This document shows, piece after piece, positions 7,898 through 14,284 of a stretch of 20,437 nt of DNA; positions within the stretch are counted from its first letter, which is position 1; every line of letters begins with the position of its first letter. The position numbers were made by a program, and so were the translations under genes. The notes beneath the pieces were generated by a model, which did no database searches, had not been told where the DNA came from, and saw only the letters and a list, made by a program, of their open reading frames with translations. Source of the stretch: an uncultured Clostridia bacterium. GTDB taxonomy: Bacteria; Bacillota; Clostridia; Christensenellales; Aristaeellaceae. The stretch covers positions 1-20,437 of the forward strand of contig CAMMGP010000002.1 in the NCBI GenBank assembly GCA_946496415.1, written 5' to 3'.

Positions 7898-9226
7898 ATG
7901 CAGACCATGTATTTGGCTCTTGGCATTTTTCTTTTGACCTACGTGCTGATGCTCACGCTGCAAAAGTACCGCCCGACGATCGCGCTGTCGAGCGCGTTGC
8001 TTTTCATCGTGCTGGGTCTGTGCGGCGTGTTCGACTTCCGGCCGCTGGACGCGCTGGCCGCCGTTGACTACAACGTGCTTCTGATGATCGCCGGCACCAT
8101 GGGCCTGGTGACGCTGTTTATCGACAGCCGCATGCCTGCCTATCTTGCCGAGCAACTCATCGTGCGCGTGCCCAATGTCAAATGGGCGGTGACGGTGCTG
8201 GCGCTGTTTGCCGGCGTAATCAGCGCTTTTGTCGATAACGTGGCCACGGTGCTGATGGTCGCCCCGGTGGGCCTGGCCATTTCCCGCAAGCTGAAGATCT
8301 CCCCGGTGCCGGTGCTGATCGCCATCGCCGTCTCCTCAAACCTTCAGGGCGCGGCGACCATGGTCGGCGATACGACCAGTATGTTGCTGGGCAGCTATGC
8401 GGGCATGAACTTCCTCGATTTCTTCTGGATGCAGGGCCGTCCGGGCATCTTCTGGGGCGTGGAACTGGGCGCGCTGGCCTCGATGGTCGCCCTGCTGGTG
8501 CTCTTCCGCAAGGATACGCAGAAGGTATCCGCCGCTGTGGAGACGAACGTGACGGACTATGTGCCCTCGGCGCTGATGATCGCTACCGTCGGCCTGCTCA
8601 TCGTTGCTTCTTTCCTGCCGGAGCCGTCCGATCCGACGCTGCTCGCCATTTACAATCTGCGCAGCGGCCTGGTCTGCGTGGGACTGTGCCTCATCGGCAT
8701 CGTGCGCGACTGCATCCGCAAGCATTCGGGCGGCACCTTCCTGCGCGTCCTCAAGGATCTGGACAAGGATACGCTCCTGCTCCTCTTCGGCCTGTTCATG
8801 GTCATCGAGGGCATCCGCGTGGCGGGCGTCATCGACGCGGCCGCGGATCTTTTCTACAATATCTCCGGCGACAACCCCTTCATGCTCTACACGTTGATCG
8901 TCTTTGCCTCGGTGGTGCTCTCGGCCTTCATCGACAACATCCCCTATGTGGCGACGATGCTGCCGGTGGTGGAGGGCATCGCGGCGCTGATGAACGGCGG
9001 CGCGGGCCTGCCGCCCTATGTGTTCTACTTCGGCCTGCTCACCGGCGCGACGCTCGGCGGCAACCTCACGCCCATCGGCGCCTCGGCCAATATCGCCGCC
9101 ATTGGCATACTGCGCAAGAACGGCGAAACGGTCGGCCTGCGGGATTTCCTGCGCATCGGCGTACCCTTTACGCTGGCCGCCGTGCTCACGGGATATATCT
9201 ACATCTGGATCGTCTGGGGAATTTGA
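7898..9226 (+). CDS. ArsB/SLC13-type (ion transporter superfamily) anion permease
   Basis: A 442-residue inner-membrane transporter with about eleven hydrophobic segments. It shows the duplicated signature of the ion transporter superfamily: ISAFVDNVATVLMVAPV in the first half and LSAFIDNIPYVATMLPV in the second. It also has SSNLQGAATMVGDTTS and GGNLTPIGASANIAAIGI, the paired re-entrant substrate-binding loops. Relatives include ArsB, NhaD and the human P protein, and carry arsenite, sodium or carboxylates. No ars regulator or reductase is nearby, so arsenite export is unlikely to be its main role. GGAGGAATC stands upstream of the ATG at a normal distance. The gene is monocistronic, with its own promoter and two hairpins after its stop. 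The substrate cannot be assigned. Confidence 0.85.
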   Translation: MQTMYLALGIFLLTYVLMLTLQKYRPTIALSSALLFIVLGLCGVFDFRPLDALAAVDYNVLLMIAGTMGLVTLFIDSRMPAYLAEQLIVRVPNVKWAVTVLALFAGVISAFVDNVATVLMVAPVGLAISRKLKISPVPVLIAIAVSSNLQGAATMVGDTTSMLLGSYAGMNFLDFFWMQGRPGIFWGVELGALASMVALLVLFRKDTQKVSAAVETNVTDYVPSALMIATVGLLIVASFLPEPSDPTLLAIYNLRSGLVCVGLCLIGIVRDCIRKHSGGTFLRVLKDLDKDTLLLLFGLFMVIEGIRVAGVIDAAADLFYNISGDNPFMLYTLIVFASVVLSAFIDNIPYVATMLPVVEGIAALMNGGAGLPPYVFYFGLLTGATLGGNLTPIGASANIAAIGILRKNGETVGLRDFLRIGVPFTLAAVLTGYIYIWIVWGI

Positions 9227-9242
9227 ACCTGCTGAAAAAGAC

Positions 9243-9264
9243 CGCCGGCCCAACGCGGCCGGCG
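9243..9264 (+). terminator. GC-rich hairpin after the permease gene
   Basis: CGCCGGCC (9243-9250) and GGCCGGCG (9257-9264) form an 8-bp stem with a 6-base loop, flanked by a partly pairing CTGAA/TTCAG. It lies 17 bp after the stop. There is no clear T-run, so termination may depend on the next hairpin. Confidence 0.5.
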
Positions 9265-9293
9265 ATCTTCAGAATACTGATCAAGCCCGCAAC

Positions 9294-9336
9294 GCAAAAT
9301 CGCCCTGAGACAGGAAAAATCAGGCGCGATTTTTGC
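9294..9336. terminator. Bidirectional terminator between permease and ncRNA region
   Basis: The left arm 9294-9308 (GCAAAATCGC then CCTGA) pairs with the right arm 9320-9336, with one extra A and one extra G. The T-rich right arm (ATTTTTGC) suits the permease transcript. Read from the minus strand it also ends in CGATTTTGC, so it may stop the long minus-strand RNA. Confidence 0.65.
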
Positions 9337-9343
9337 ATTCCGG

Positions 9344-9465
9344 TGGCGGAGCCGCCGCGCCCTGCGGGATCACCAGGTCCAGCCGCAAGTTTGCAACCTT
9401 GCGGCAAATTCGCATTCCGCGGTCGCATACGCCTATGGAAGCTTCTTTGACTTGCGTGCTTCCAT
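9344..9465 (-). other. GC-rich cluster of hairpins downstream of the long RNA
   Basis: Perfect stems include 9382-9389 with 9398-9405 (GCCGCAAG / CTTGCGGC, 8-base loop) and 9435-9442 with 9458-9465 (ATGGAAGC / GCTTCCAT, 15-base loop). There is also a GGCGG/CCGCC snap-back near 9344-9356. It contrasts in composition with the purine-rich RNA body just upstream. It may be the 3' domain of the same transcript, a separate small RNA, or an intergenic repeat unit. A 61-codon frame crosses it, but I do not accept it as a gene. Confidence 0.4.
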
Positions 9466-9502
9466 GCTTCAACGCTCTGTCCCTCCGCCGCTCTGGCAGC
9501 AT

Positions 9503-9530
9503 CAAAGCCCGCGTCCATGCGCGGGCTTTG
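9503..9530. terminator. Hairpin at the probable 3' end of the long ncRNA
   Basis: CAAAGCCCGCG (9503-9513) and CGCGGGCTTTG (9520-9530) form a perfect 11-bp stem with a 6-base loop. On either strand it ends in GGGCTTTG, so it has only a three-T tail and termination would be partial. Read-through would reach the hairpin at 9294-9336. Confidence 0.5.
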
Positions 9531-10599
9531 CAAATATGCTATTCAACTTTTCACCGGGGTTCGCTTGCCTCATCCGGAAAAGATCATTTCCATACTTGGA
9601 AGGAGCAATCTCGTTTGGGTGTCCGAATGGATAAGTCTCCGAGTGAAAACCTCAACTTCAGTGCTCAGTTATGTATCCACAAACGGACGAGGCAAGCGAT
9701 GTGTTCTGTTCCAACTTCTGGGTGGTACAACGGTATCGCCTCCTAAAGCCATTTTTGCTTCCGGACTTTCCTCCTGATTTCCGGATATTCTTTCGTATTC
9801 CTCCGAACGTCCGTGTCCGTTCTTTGACTTCGACGATCACTCACTACCTTCTGCCAACGATCTTCGCCACAGACTTTCTGCTTTCGGCCATGCTGTCTTG
9901 ACATTTTGCCGCTCGGAAGTACTCGCATATCCATTCCCTGAAGATTTGGATTGCCGCTTCCTTTGCGGTTTCTTTCCGATCGACGTTCCTGCCTTTGACT
10001 GTCCTACGCTGGGCTGTCATTTGCTCCATCTGTTTCGATCAGAAATTCAACCTTGCATCTACCCTCAGACACTCTTTTTGCTTTGATCTTTTGGCGCGTT
10101 CAAACGGTGCGTTCTTTCTCTGCTTTTCCCTGGTTCCCGGATCTCTGGCGCTTGGCGTTGCTTTGATCTCTCATACAGGGGCAGTTTCCATATCACGTTT
10201 CATCAGGGCACCGCGGCTCATCTTCAACGGTCTTTCGAATTTTCTGTCTCTCGCACCATAGCCGTTCATCAAACCGTTCCTGCGGTTTTGCTACATTCGC
10301 AACTTTCGGCGATAAGGCGCTTCCAAGCTTCGATTCTCAGACATTCTTACCTTTTGAGCCTGCTTTTTCATTCTTGCGCCGCACTTGGGAGATTTTCTTC
10401 ACCATCCGCGCCAGCCTTTGTCGTCTGCTTCCGTTATCTTTATAACGGTGCGTTCCTTCCTTTTGCTAACGTTGACAGGATCAAATCGTTCCTTCTGCGC
10501 TCCATTTCCTGGTCTTCGGGTCGGCCTTCTGCTTTCGGTCTTTGACGCTTCACCTCAGCTTTCCGGTATTGAGCTTCCGGAGGATTTCTCCCTTGCTCT
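9503..10599 (-). ncRNA. Candidate giant structured non-coding RNA, about 1.1 kb, class unknown
   Basis: No frame on either strand gives a credible protein here: only fragments under about 90 codons without ribosome sites. Composition changes abruptly, to roughly 48% GC in the blocks I counted against 60-65% in flanking genes. The minus strand is about two-thirds purine, the bias expected of a structured transcript. A near-consensus promoter sits at its 5' end. Many local hairpins fit a minus-strand RNA: 10431-10437 with 10442-10448 (CCGTTAT/ATAACGG, 4-base loop), 10271-10276 with 10283-10288 (AAACCG/CGGTTT), and GAACG/CGTTC near 9804-9821. A 16-bp long-range helix joins 9684-9699 to 9561-9576 with one G-U pair. 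Short motifs recur, such as GAACGCACCGTT twice. Size and ornateness resemble GOLLD, ROOL or OLE RNAs, but I cannot assign it to any of them. Confidence 0.65.
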
Positions 10600-10605
10600 G
10601 GCTGT

Positions 10606-10634
10606 ATTGTAGCATGAAAGCGCGCGCATGTCAA
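10606..10634 (-). promoter_or_regulatory. Near-consensus promoter of the long ncRNA
   Basis: On the minus strand, a perfect TTGACA (10634-10629), a 17-bp spacer and TACAAT (10611-10606) predict a start near 10599. It is the best -35/-10 pair in the window, yet no start codon with a ribosome site follows. That supports a non-coding transcript. Confidence 0.8.
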
Positions 10635-10822
10635 GCGGATATTCCAAATAAATTCTAAATTCTCATAAAATATCCAATGCTTAGACTTTCATTATGTGCT
10701 GAAATGCTAAAAATAATTGAAAATTATGAATTGCTACGGCTTGTGAAGCTGCTTTTTCTCCTCGGCTTTGTCAAGGTTTGCCACAAATTGGTGCAGTATA
10801 ATTGCGTTATAGAAAATAGGCA

Positions 10823-10851
10823 TTGAAATTCCATAAATTATCATGTAAAAT
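10823..10851 (+). promoter_or_regulatory. Promoter of the XRE regulator gene
   Basis: TTGAAA (10823-10828), a 17-bp spacer and TAAAAT (10846-10851) lie 26 bp before the ATG. A second possible -10 (TATAAT, 10797-10802) lacks a -35. The stretch 10635-10822 between this and the divergent ncRNA promoter is AT-rich (about 28% GC in one 60-base block), holds no gene, and is a likely site for regulator binding. Confidence 0.65.
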
Positions 10852-10876
10852 CAAGATAAGGAAAGGAGGGAAGACG

Positions 10877-12316
10877 ATGCTGGAGCAACAAAAGACGTTT
10901 GGCGAAGCGCTCGCGGAATGGATGCGCGCAAGCGGCGTTTCTGCAAAGCGCCTCGCGGAGCGGACGGGATACAAGAGCAAGACCTCCATCGTGCGCATTC
11001 TTCGGGAAGAGGGCGTCCACGCCGGCCGGGAGCGGCTCCTTGAGCAACTGCGCAAACAGGATCTGCTTGATCCCGCGGCATACGCTTCGCTTGCGCAGGC
11101 GCTGGAGATCAGCCGCGCCGGCCCGACGCGGGCGCGGGGGCGAATGTGCCTGCGCCGCCTGCTCGTGGGCCGGCGCGCGTCGGAACTTTCGCCGTCGCTG
11201 ACGCAGGCGTTGGAGCCGCTGCGCCAGGCGCGTTCCGCGCGCATCCTCTTGCTCAACGGCTGCCGCGTGGAACTCACGGAAGAACTGCGCCAGATCCTTC
11301 GCCAGCGGCCCGCGCATATCATGGAACACTACGTGAGCGTCGATTTTTCCTCGGAGCGGGCAATGGAGGCGCTCTGCGCCATACTCGCCATCGCCTGCGT
11401 TCCCGCCTACGCCTGCGCCATCCGCGAGATGCGGCCGAATGGACGCGAAGAATTGCTTGGCCAGGACATGCTCTGCTTTACTGCGCAGGACCGCGACGGC
11501 GTCAGCACCGATACGCTCGTGCTCTTTCCCGGTGGCGACGACAGCGCGCGGGTACATACGCAGCCGTCCTCCTTTGGCCTGTTTGACTTCCTGCGCCGCA
11601 TTCTTGTAGAAGGGGATTTTCAACCGGCCGTCGGCGCGTACGCGACGCAGGAGGGCCCGGAATCCATCGTCGAGGCCATGCGCTTTTGCACGGAATTGGA
11701 GCGCGGTTGCAACGCGCGCACCGTCAAGCCGGATGTCTGCATCAACGAAGTGCCCGGCGCGGTTTTGTATGCCGCGCTGCGGGATGGAGGCGTGCTGCAC
11801 CACTTTCCGGGCTGGACGGAGCGGCAAATGCGTGCGCAGTTGGAGGAGTTTTTCTACTACCACGATCAGCGCTTTCGCAGCGCCTTTGAAAGCGGGCGCA
11901 TGCGCGGGCGGATCGTGTCGCCGCGCTCGCTGCGGCGCTTTGTCCTCACCGGGCGTTTCGACTCGCCATTTTCCGCCATCCGCTCTTTCACCGTTGCGGA
12001 GCGCGTCGCCATTCTCGAGAACTTCGCGCGGCGCATGCAGCACGGCGGCGGCTGCCCCCTGTGCTTCTGGAACGACGCGGACGATCTGACCATGGAGATC
12101 CATTGCTTTGAAAATGTCGGCATCATCGCCTTTCCGGCGCGTGAGGCCGGCGGGCTGAACGTCAATTTTCAAACCTCGATTCTGCGCCATCCGCGCATGG
12201 CGGCGCTCTTCCAGGAGTGCTTTGACGATGATCTGATGCGCAACTGCGCCGTTTCGCCGTCGGAGAGCCTGCTCTATTTGCGGAGCCTGCTCGACGAACT
12301 GCGCGCCGCCCCATAG
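10877..12316 (+). CDS. XRE-type HTH protein with large uncharacterised C-terminal region
   Basis: A 479-residue protein. Residues 8-43 (FGEALAEWMRASGVSAKRLAERTGY, then KSKTSIVRILREE) have the shape of a Cro/CI helix-turn-helix. The remaining 430 residues are soluble with no membrane segment and match no domain I know. Notable are a basic stretch after residue 80 (RARGRMCLRRLLVGRR), LLNGCRVELTEELRQIL, and the repeated CFWNDADD/CFEN segment near the end. I chose the ATG at 10877 because GGAAAGGAGGG lies seven bases upstream; the in-frame ATG at 10823 falls in the promoter. It is monocistronic and divergent from the long ncRNA. It is probably a sensor-regulator with a ligand-binding C-terminal half, but that is inference. 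Its target may include its own intergenic region. Confidence 0.8.
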   Translation: MLEQQKTFGEALAEWMRASGVSAKRLAERTGYKSKTSIVRILREEGVHAGRERLLEQLRKQDLLDPAAYASLAQALEISRAGPTRARGRMCLRRLLVGRRASELSPSLTQALEPLRQARSARILLLNGCRVELTEELRQILRQRPAHIMEHYVSVDFSSERAMEALCAILAIACVPAYACAIREMRPNGREELLGQDMLCFTAQDRDGVSTDTLVLFPGGDDSARVHTQPSSFGLFDFLRRILVEGDFQPAVGAYATQEGPESIVEAMRFCTELERGCNARTVKPDVCINEVPGAVLYAALRDGGVLHHFPGWTERQMRAQLEEFFYYHDQRFRSAFESGRMRGRIVSPRSLRRFVLTGRFDSPFSAIRSFTVAERVAILENFARRMQHGGGCPLCFWNDADDLTMEIHCFENVGIIAFPAREAGGLNVNFQTSILRHPRMAALFQECFDDDLMRNCAVSPSESLLYLRSLLDELRAAP

Positions 12317-12356
12317 ACGGCTTTCGCAACATCCCAGGTCGGCAGAAGGGCCGCAA

Positions 12357-12400
12357 ACGCAAAGAACGCCTTCAGCGCCATGGCTGTAAAGGCGTTCTTT
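12357..12400. terminator. Bidirectional terminator between convergent genes
   Basis: A perfect 14-bp stem (GCAAAGAACGCCTT, 12357-12370, with 12387-12400) has a 16-base loop that itself contains a CAGC/GCTG pair. It separates the XRE gene from the leftward two-TM gene. Confidence 0.85.
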
Positions 12401-12437
12401 GCTTGCAACGTATGAAAGCGGAAGGAAAGGCGGGCCT

Positions 12438-13046
12438 TTACGCGGGCGCGCCCTCCTGCGCCTGCAACACCTCCGCCAGCTTTCCCGTGGGCTCGACGCC
12501 CGTCGCCTCGCGGATGGCGGTAAACATCTCGCGAAGCTGCGCGGGCTTGTAAATGGCGGCGTTCATGCGGCAATTCCGGCCGTCCTGCATGATGAAGGCA
12601 ACTTCATGGACGGGGAAGAGGCGCGCGTCGGTCTTCGCGCCGCTCTTGTCCTCCGGGCGCAGACCGAATTCCTCCGCGTAGCCATACTTGGCCAGTTGCT
12701 TGAGTTCGAACTTGCGGCGGATGAGCACATTGTCGCTGCCGCCCTGCCGAAATACGAACGAAGCGCGCTTCTCGCCCTCCTTGGGATAGACCACCGCCGG
12801 GCGCACGATGCGCATCGCGGTAGGCGAAAGTTCGACCACCGTCTGCCGGTAGTGGTTGCCATAGATGACGGCGAAAGGAACGAGGATCAGCGTCCACATG
12901 TCCAACATGCTGGTGGCGGAGTTTTGCGTTTGCGCGCCCTGCCGCAGCATCATGGCGATCAGCGTCCAGATGCCTTGAAGGATGACGGCGATCACGATCA
13001 CATAGACGAGTATATATCCGGCGTTCAACGGTCGATATTTCTTCAT
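12438..13046 (-). CDS. Two-TM membrane protein with a soluble PH-like C-terminal domain
   Basis: A 202-residue protein with two membrane helices close together (about 11-34, YILVYVIVIAVILQGIW, and 47-66, MLDMWTLILVPFAVIYG). A cytosolic domain of about 135 residues follows. The helical-hairpin-then-domain layout and strands such as VVELSPTAMRIVRPAVVYP and HEVAFIMQDGRNCRM resemble membrane-tethered bacterial PH-like proteins. I am not certain of the family. AAGGAG stands seven bases before the ATG. It has its own promoter and ends against the bidirectional terminator, so it appears monocistronic. No function can be read from context. Confidence 0.75.
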   Translation of the reverse strand: MKKYRPLNAGYILVYVIVIAVILQGIWTLIAMMLRQGAQTQNSATSMLDMWTLILVPFAVIYGNHYRQTVVELSPTAMRIVRPAVVYPKEGEKRASFVFRQGGSDNVLIRRKFELKQLAKYGYAEEFGLRPEDKSGAKTDARLFPVHEVAFIMQDGRNCRMNAAIYKPAQLREMFTAIREATGVEPTGKLAEVLQAQEGAPA

Positions 13047-13081
13047 GCTCGAACTCCTTTGGTGCGTTTGATGTCCTTTCT

Positions 13082-13110
13082 ATTATAACGCATCGAAGTC
13101 CGGGAAGCAA
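13082..13110 (-). promoter_or_regulatory. Promoter of the two-TM protein gene
   Basis: On the minus strand, TTGCTT (13110-13105), a 17-bp spacer and a perfect TATAAT (13087-13082) lie about 36 bp before the ATG. Confidence 0.6.
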
Positions 13111-13128
13111 GGGCAAAAACGCGTTGGA

Positions 13129-13563
13129 TCAGAGAAACTCGCGCATCTGCGTGGAGAGGGATTCTTCAAGGGCGATCAGGCGCTTGGCGATCTCCTTGGA
13201 CGATTCGTCCGCGGCCACATATTTGCCCAGATAGCCGCGCAGGGAGGCGACGCCCATATCGCAACCGCCGGCAATGAGATTGGCGGCCGTGGGGTCGGAA
13301 GGTGAGAACGTCAACTCAGCCGAGGTCTTCAACCAGGCCATGCCGCGCGCCATGGGGTTGGGCGCTTTCCCCTCGTCGCCGAAGCGTTCCAGCACCGCGC
13401 GGATCTCCGCGCCGAGCGCTTCGTGTTCTTTTTTGCTGGCGTCCAGACGGATGGCAAGTTCGTCCGACGGCGCGCGGGCGAGGACGTCGCCGATGGACGA
13501 TACGCCCATGCGCACGCCGGCGTCGCATTCGCGTAAAAGCCGGATGGTGTCTGCGTGTATCAT
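13129..13563 (-). CDS. Ferritin-like/DUF2383-type four-helix-bundle protein
   Basis: A 144-residue all-helical soluble protein with no signal peptide. It begins MIHADTIRLLRECDAGVRMG and keeps the layout of the small four-helix-bundle proteins distantly related to ferritin. The middle motif is EIRAVLERFGDEGKAPNP with MARGMAWLKT, then NLIAGGCDMGVASLRGYL, and a last helix with AKRLIALEESL. Carboxylates and H48 could suggest a metal site, but a full EXXH set is not evident. I chose the ATG at 13563 because AGAGGAG stands eight bases before it; the in-frame GTG at 13572 abuts the ribosome site. Members are widespread in Clostridia, with no known function to my knowledge. It is preceded by a -10 and followed by the promoter of the next gene. 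Confidence 0.75.
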   Translation of the reverse strand: MIHADTIRLLRECDAGVRMGVSSIGDVLARAPSDELAIRLDASKKEHEALGAEIRAVLERFGDEGKAPNPMARGMAWLKTSAELTFSPSDPTAANLIAGGCDMGVASLRGYLGKYVAADESSKEIAKRLIALEESLSTQMREFL

Positions 13564-13610
13564 CGTTTCCACTCCTCTTTTTCAAGTATGCCCGGTGGCG
13601 CCCCTTTCGG

Positions 13611-13616
13611 ATTATA
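13611..13616 (-). promoter_or_regulatory. Possible -10 for the four-helix-bundle gene
   Basis: TATAAT on the minus strand lies 48 bp before the ATG, with no convincing -35 at the usual distance. Confidence 0.4.
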
Positions 13617-13717
13617 TATCCTTCTGGGATTTTCTGGCCGCATGAGACGATTTGACGGAAAAGTGTAAAAGTTATCTTGAAATTAAACATATCTTATCCA
13701 ATGCTGTCAAAATCTTG

Positions 13718-13746
13718 TTGACCGACAAACGAAAATAGGGTATAAT
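13718..13746 (+). promoter_or_regulatory. Near-consensus promoter of the LCP leader/ncRNA
   Basis: TTGACC (13718-13723), a 17-bp spacer and a perfect TATAAT (13741-13746) predict a start near 13753. That is over 530 bp before the LCP start codon, so a long leader or a separate small RNA must follow. Confidence 0.75.
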
Positions 13747-13752
13747 GTCACC

Positions 13753-13966
13753 GTGTACTTGGGGCGTTTTATATCAGTCGGCTGAAAAGCCCATAGTATG
13801 GACGCTTCCGGAACGGCCCGGCGCGCGCCGCACAGCGCCCGACGGGAAGAGGATCGGATCAAAGGTGCCGCTGTGTTCGCGCAAAGGCGAAGCGCGGCCG
13901 CATCCGATAGGGATGAGGGATGGAAAAGTGCGCTGAATGCGCATATTCAAGCCATTTTTTGCGGCG
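13753..13966 (+). ncRNA. Candidate structured leader or small RNA, about 210 nt, class unknown
   Basis: The first part closes as GGGGCGT (13761-13767) with ACGCTTCC, enclosing a hairpin GGCT-GAAA-AGCC with a GNRA tetraloop. The next part has CCCG/CGGG around GGCGC/GCGCC. A third domain is closed by ATCGGAT with ATCCGAT and holds CGCGC/GCGCG. The last hairpin (TGCGC/GCGCA, flanked by ATGG/CCAT) runs into six Ts near 13960, like an intrinsic terminator. No convincing protein frame is present. It could be a riboswitch-like attenuator for the capsule genes or an independent RNA. I checked for 6S, SRP, RNase P, T-box and common riboswitch motifs and saw none. Confidence 0.45.
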
Positions 13967-14154
13967 GGATGGAGAAACACGGGTTGCGCGCCTTGGCAAA
14001 CAGCAAAGGCGCAAGGCCGCTTCCGTGGCCCGGCTGGTTGAGCCAGCGAAAAGGCCATGGGCTCTATTTCCCGGATGCGTCTTTCAATGTTCCATCTCCC
14101 ATCTGTTCTTCTTCGCGTTCTGCGCCGTTCCCGGGGCCGTGCGCGTCTTTCTTG
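13967..14154 (+). other. Untranslated stretch between the leader and the LCP gene
   Basis: No credible gene is seen. It contains a nested hairpin TGGCC-GCTGG-TTGAG-CCAGC-GGCCA around 14025-14060 and a GCCTTG/CAAGGC pairing just before it. The structured character therefore continues past the possible terminator at 13960. Confidence 0.35.
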
Positions 14155-14160
14155 TATAAT
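14155..14160 (+). promoter_or_regulatory. Possible second promoter (-10) for the LCP gene
   Basis: A perfect TATAAT lies 124 bp before the LCP ATG, with no good -35. If real, it would give the LCP gene a basal start downstream of the structured leader. Confidence 0.4.
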
Positions 14161-14284
14161 GAAGGAAATGGCGTTTGTGGTGACGGCGGGCGGCAGCAAG
14201 TGATTTTGTGCGCGGGCGGCGCATGCTCGCGAAACGACAATCGATCACGCAGAAATGCGTAGCGCATGGAGGCATGGAGAAAAG

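Noticed and set aside
9320..9505. A 61-codon minus-strand frame in the hairpin cluster
   Set aside because: It lacks a ribosome site and overlaps perfect palindromes. Better explained as structured RNA or a repeat, although copies elsewhere would be worth checking.
9761..9775. GAGGAAAGTCCGG on the minus strand, matching the CR-I/P4 motif of RNase P RNA
   Set aside because: The pairing partner (ACAGAA followed by CCGGCTTA) and the other conserved blocks of RNase P RNA are missing nearby, so it looks like a chance match within purine-rich RNA.
10201..10290. GTGCGAG and AACGG motifs reminiscent of group II intron ends or domain V
   Set aside because: No domain V hairpin consensus and no reverse transcriptase frame are present, and the motifs are too short to carry a call.
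9337..10620. A decayed protein gene as the explanation for the gap
   Set aside because: I saw no stretch of recognisable protein in any frame, and the promoter and hairpins look intact rather than decayed. It cannot be fully excluded without a translated search.
9658..10634. Several 60-88 codon frames in the 1.3-kb gap
   Set aside because: They lie on both strands, overlap each other, lack ribosome sites and show no domain. The region is better explained as non-coding.
13861..13875. AAAGGTGCCGCTG as a possible T-box motif
   Set aside because: It lacks the invariant TGGNACC core and there is no adjacent terminator/antiterminator pair or aminoacyl-tRNA-related gene downstream.
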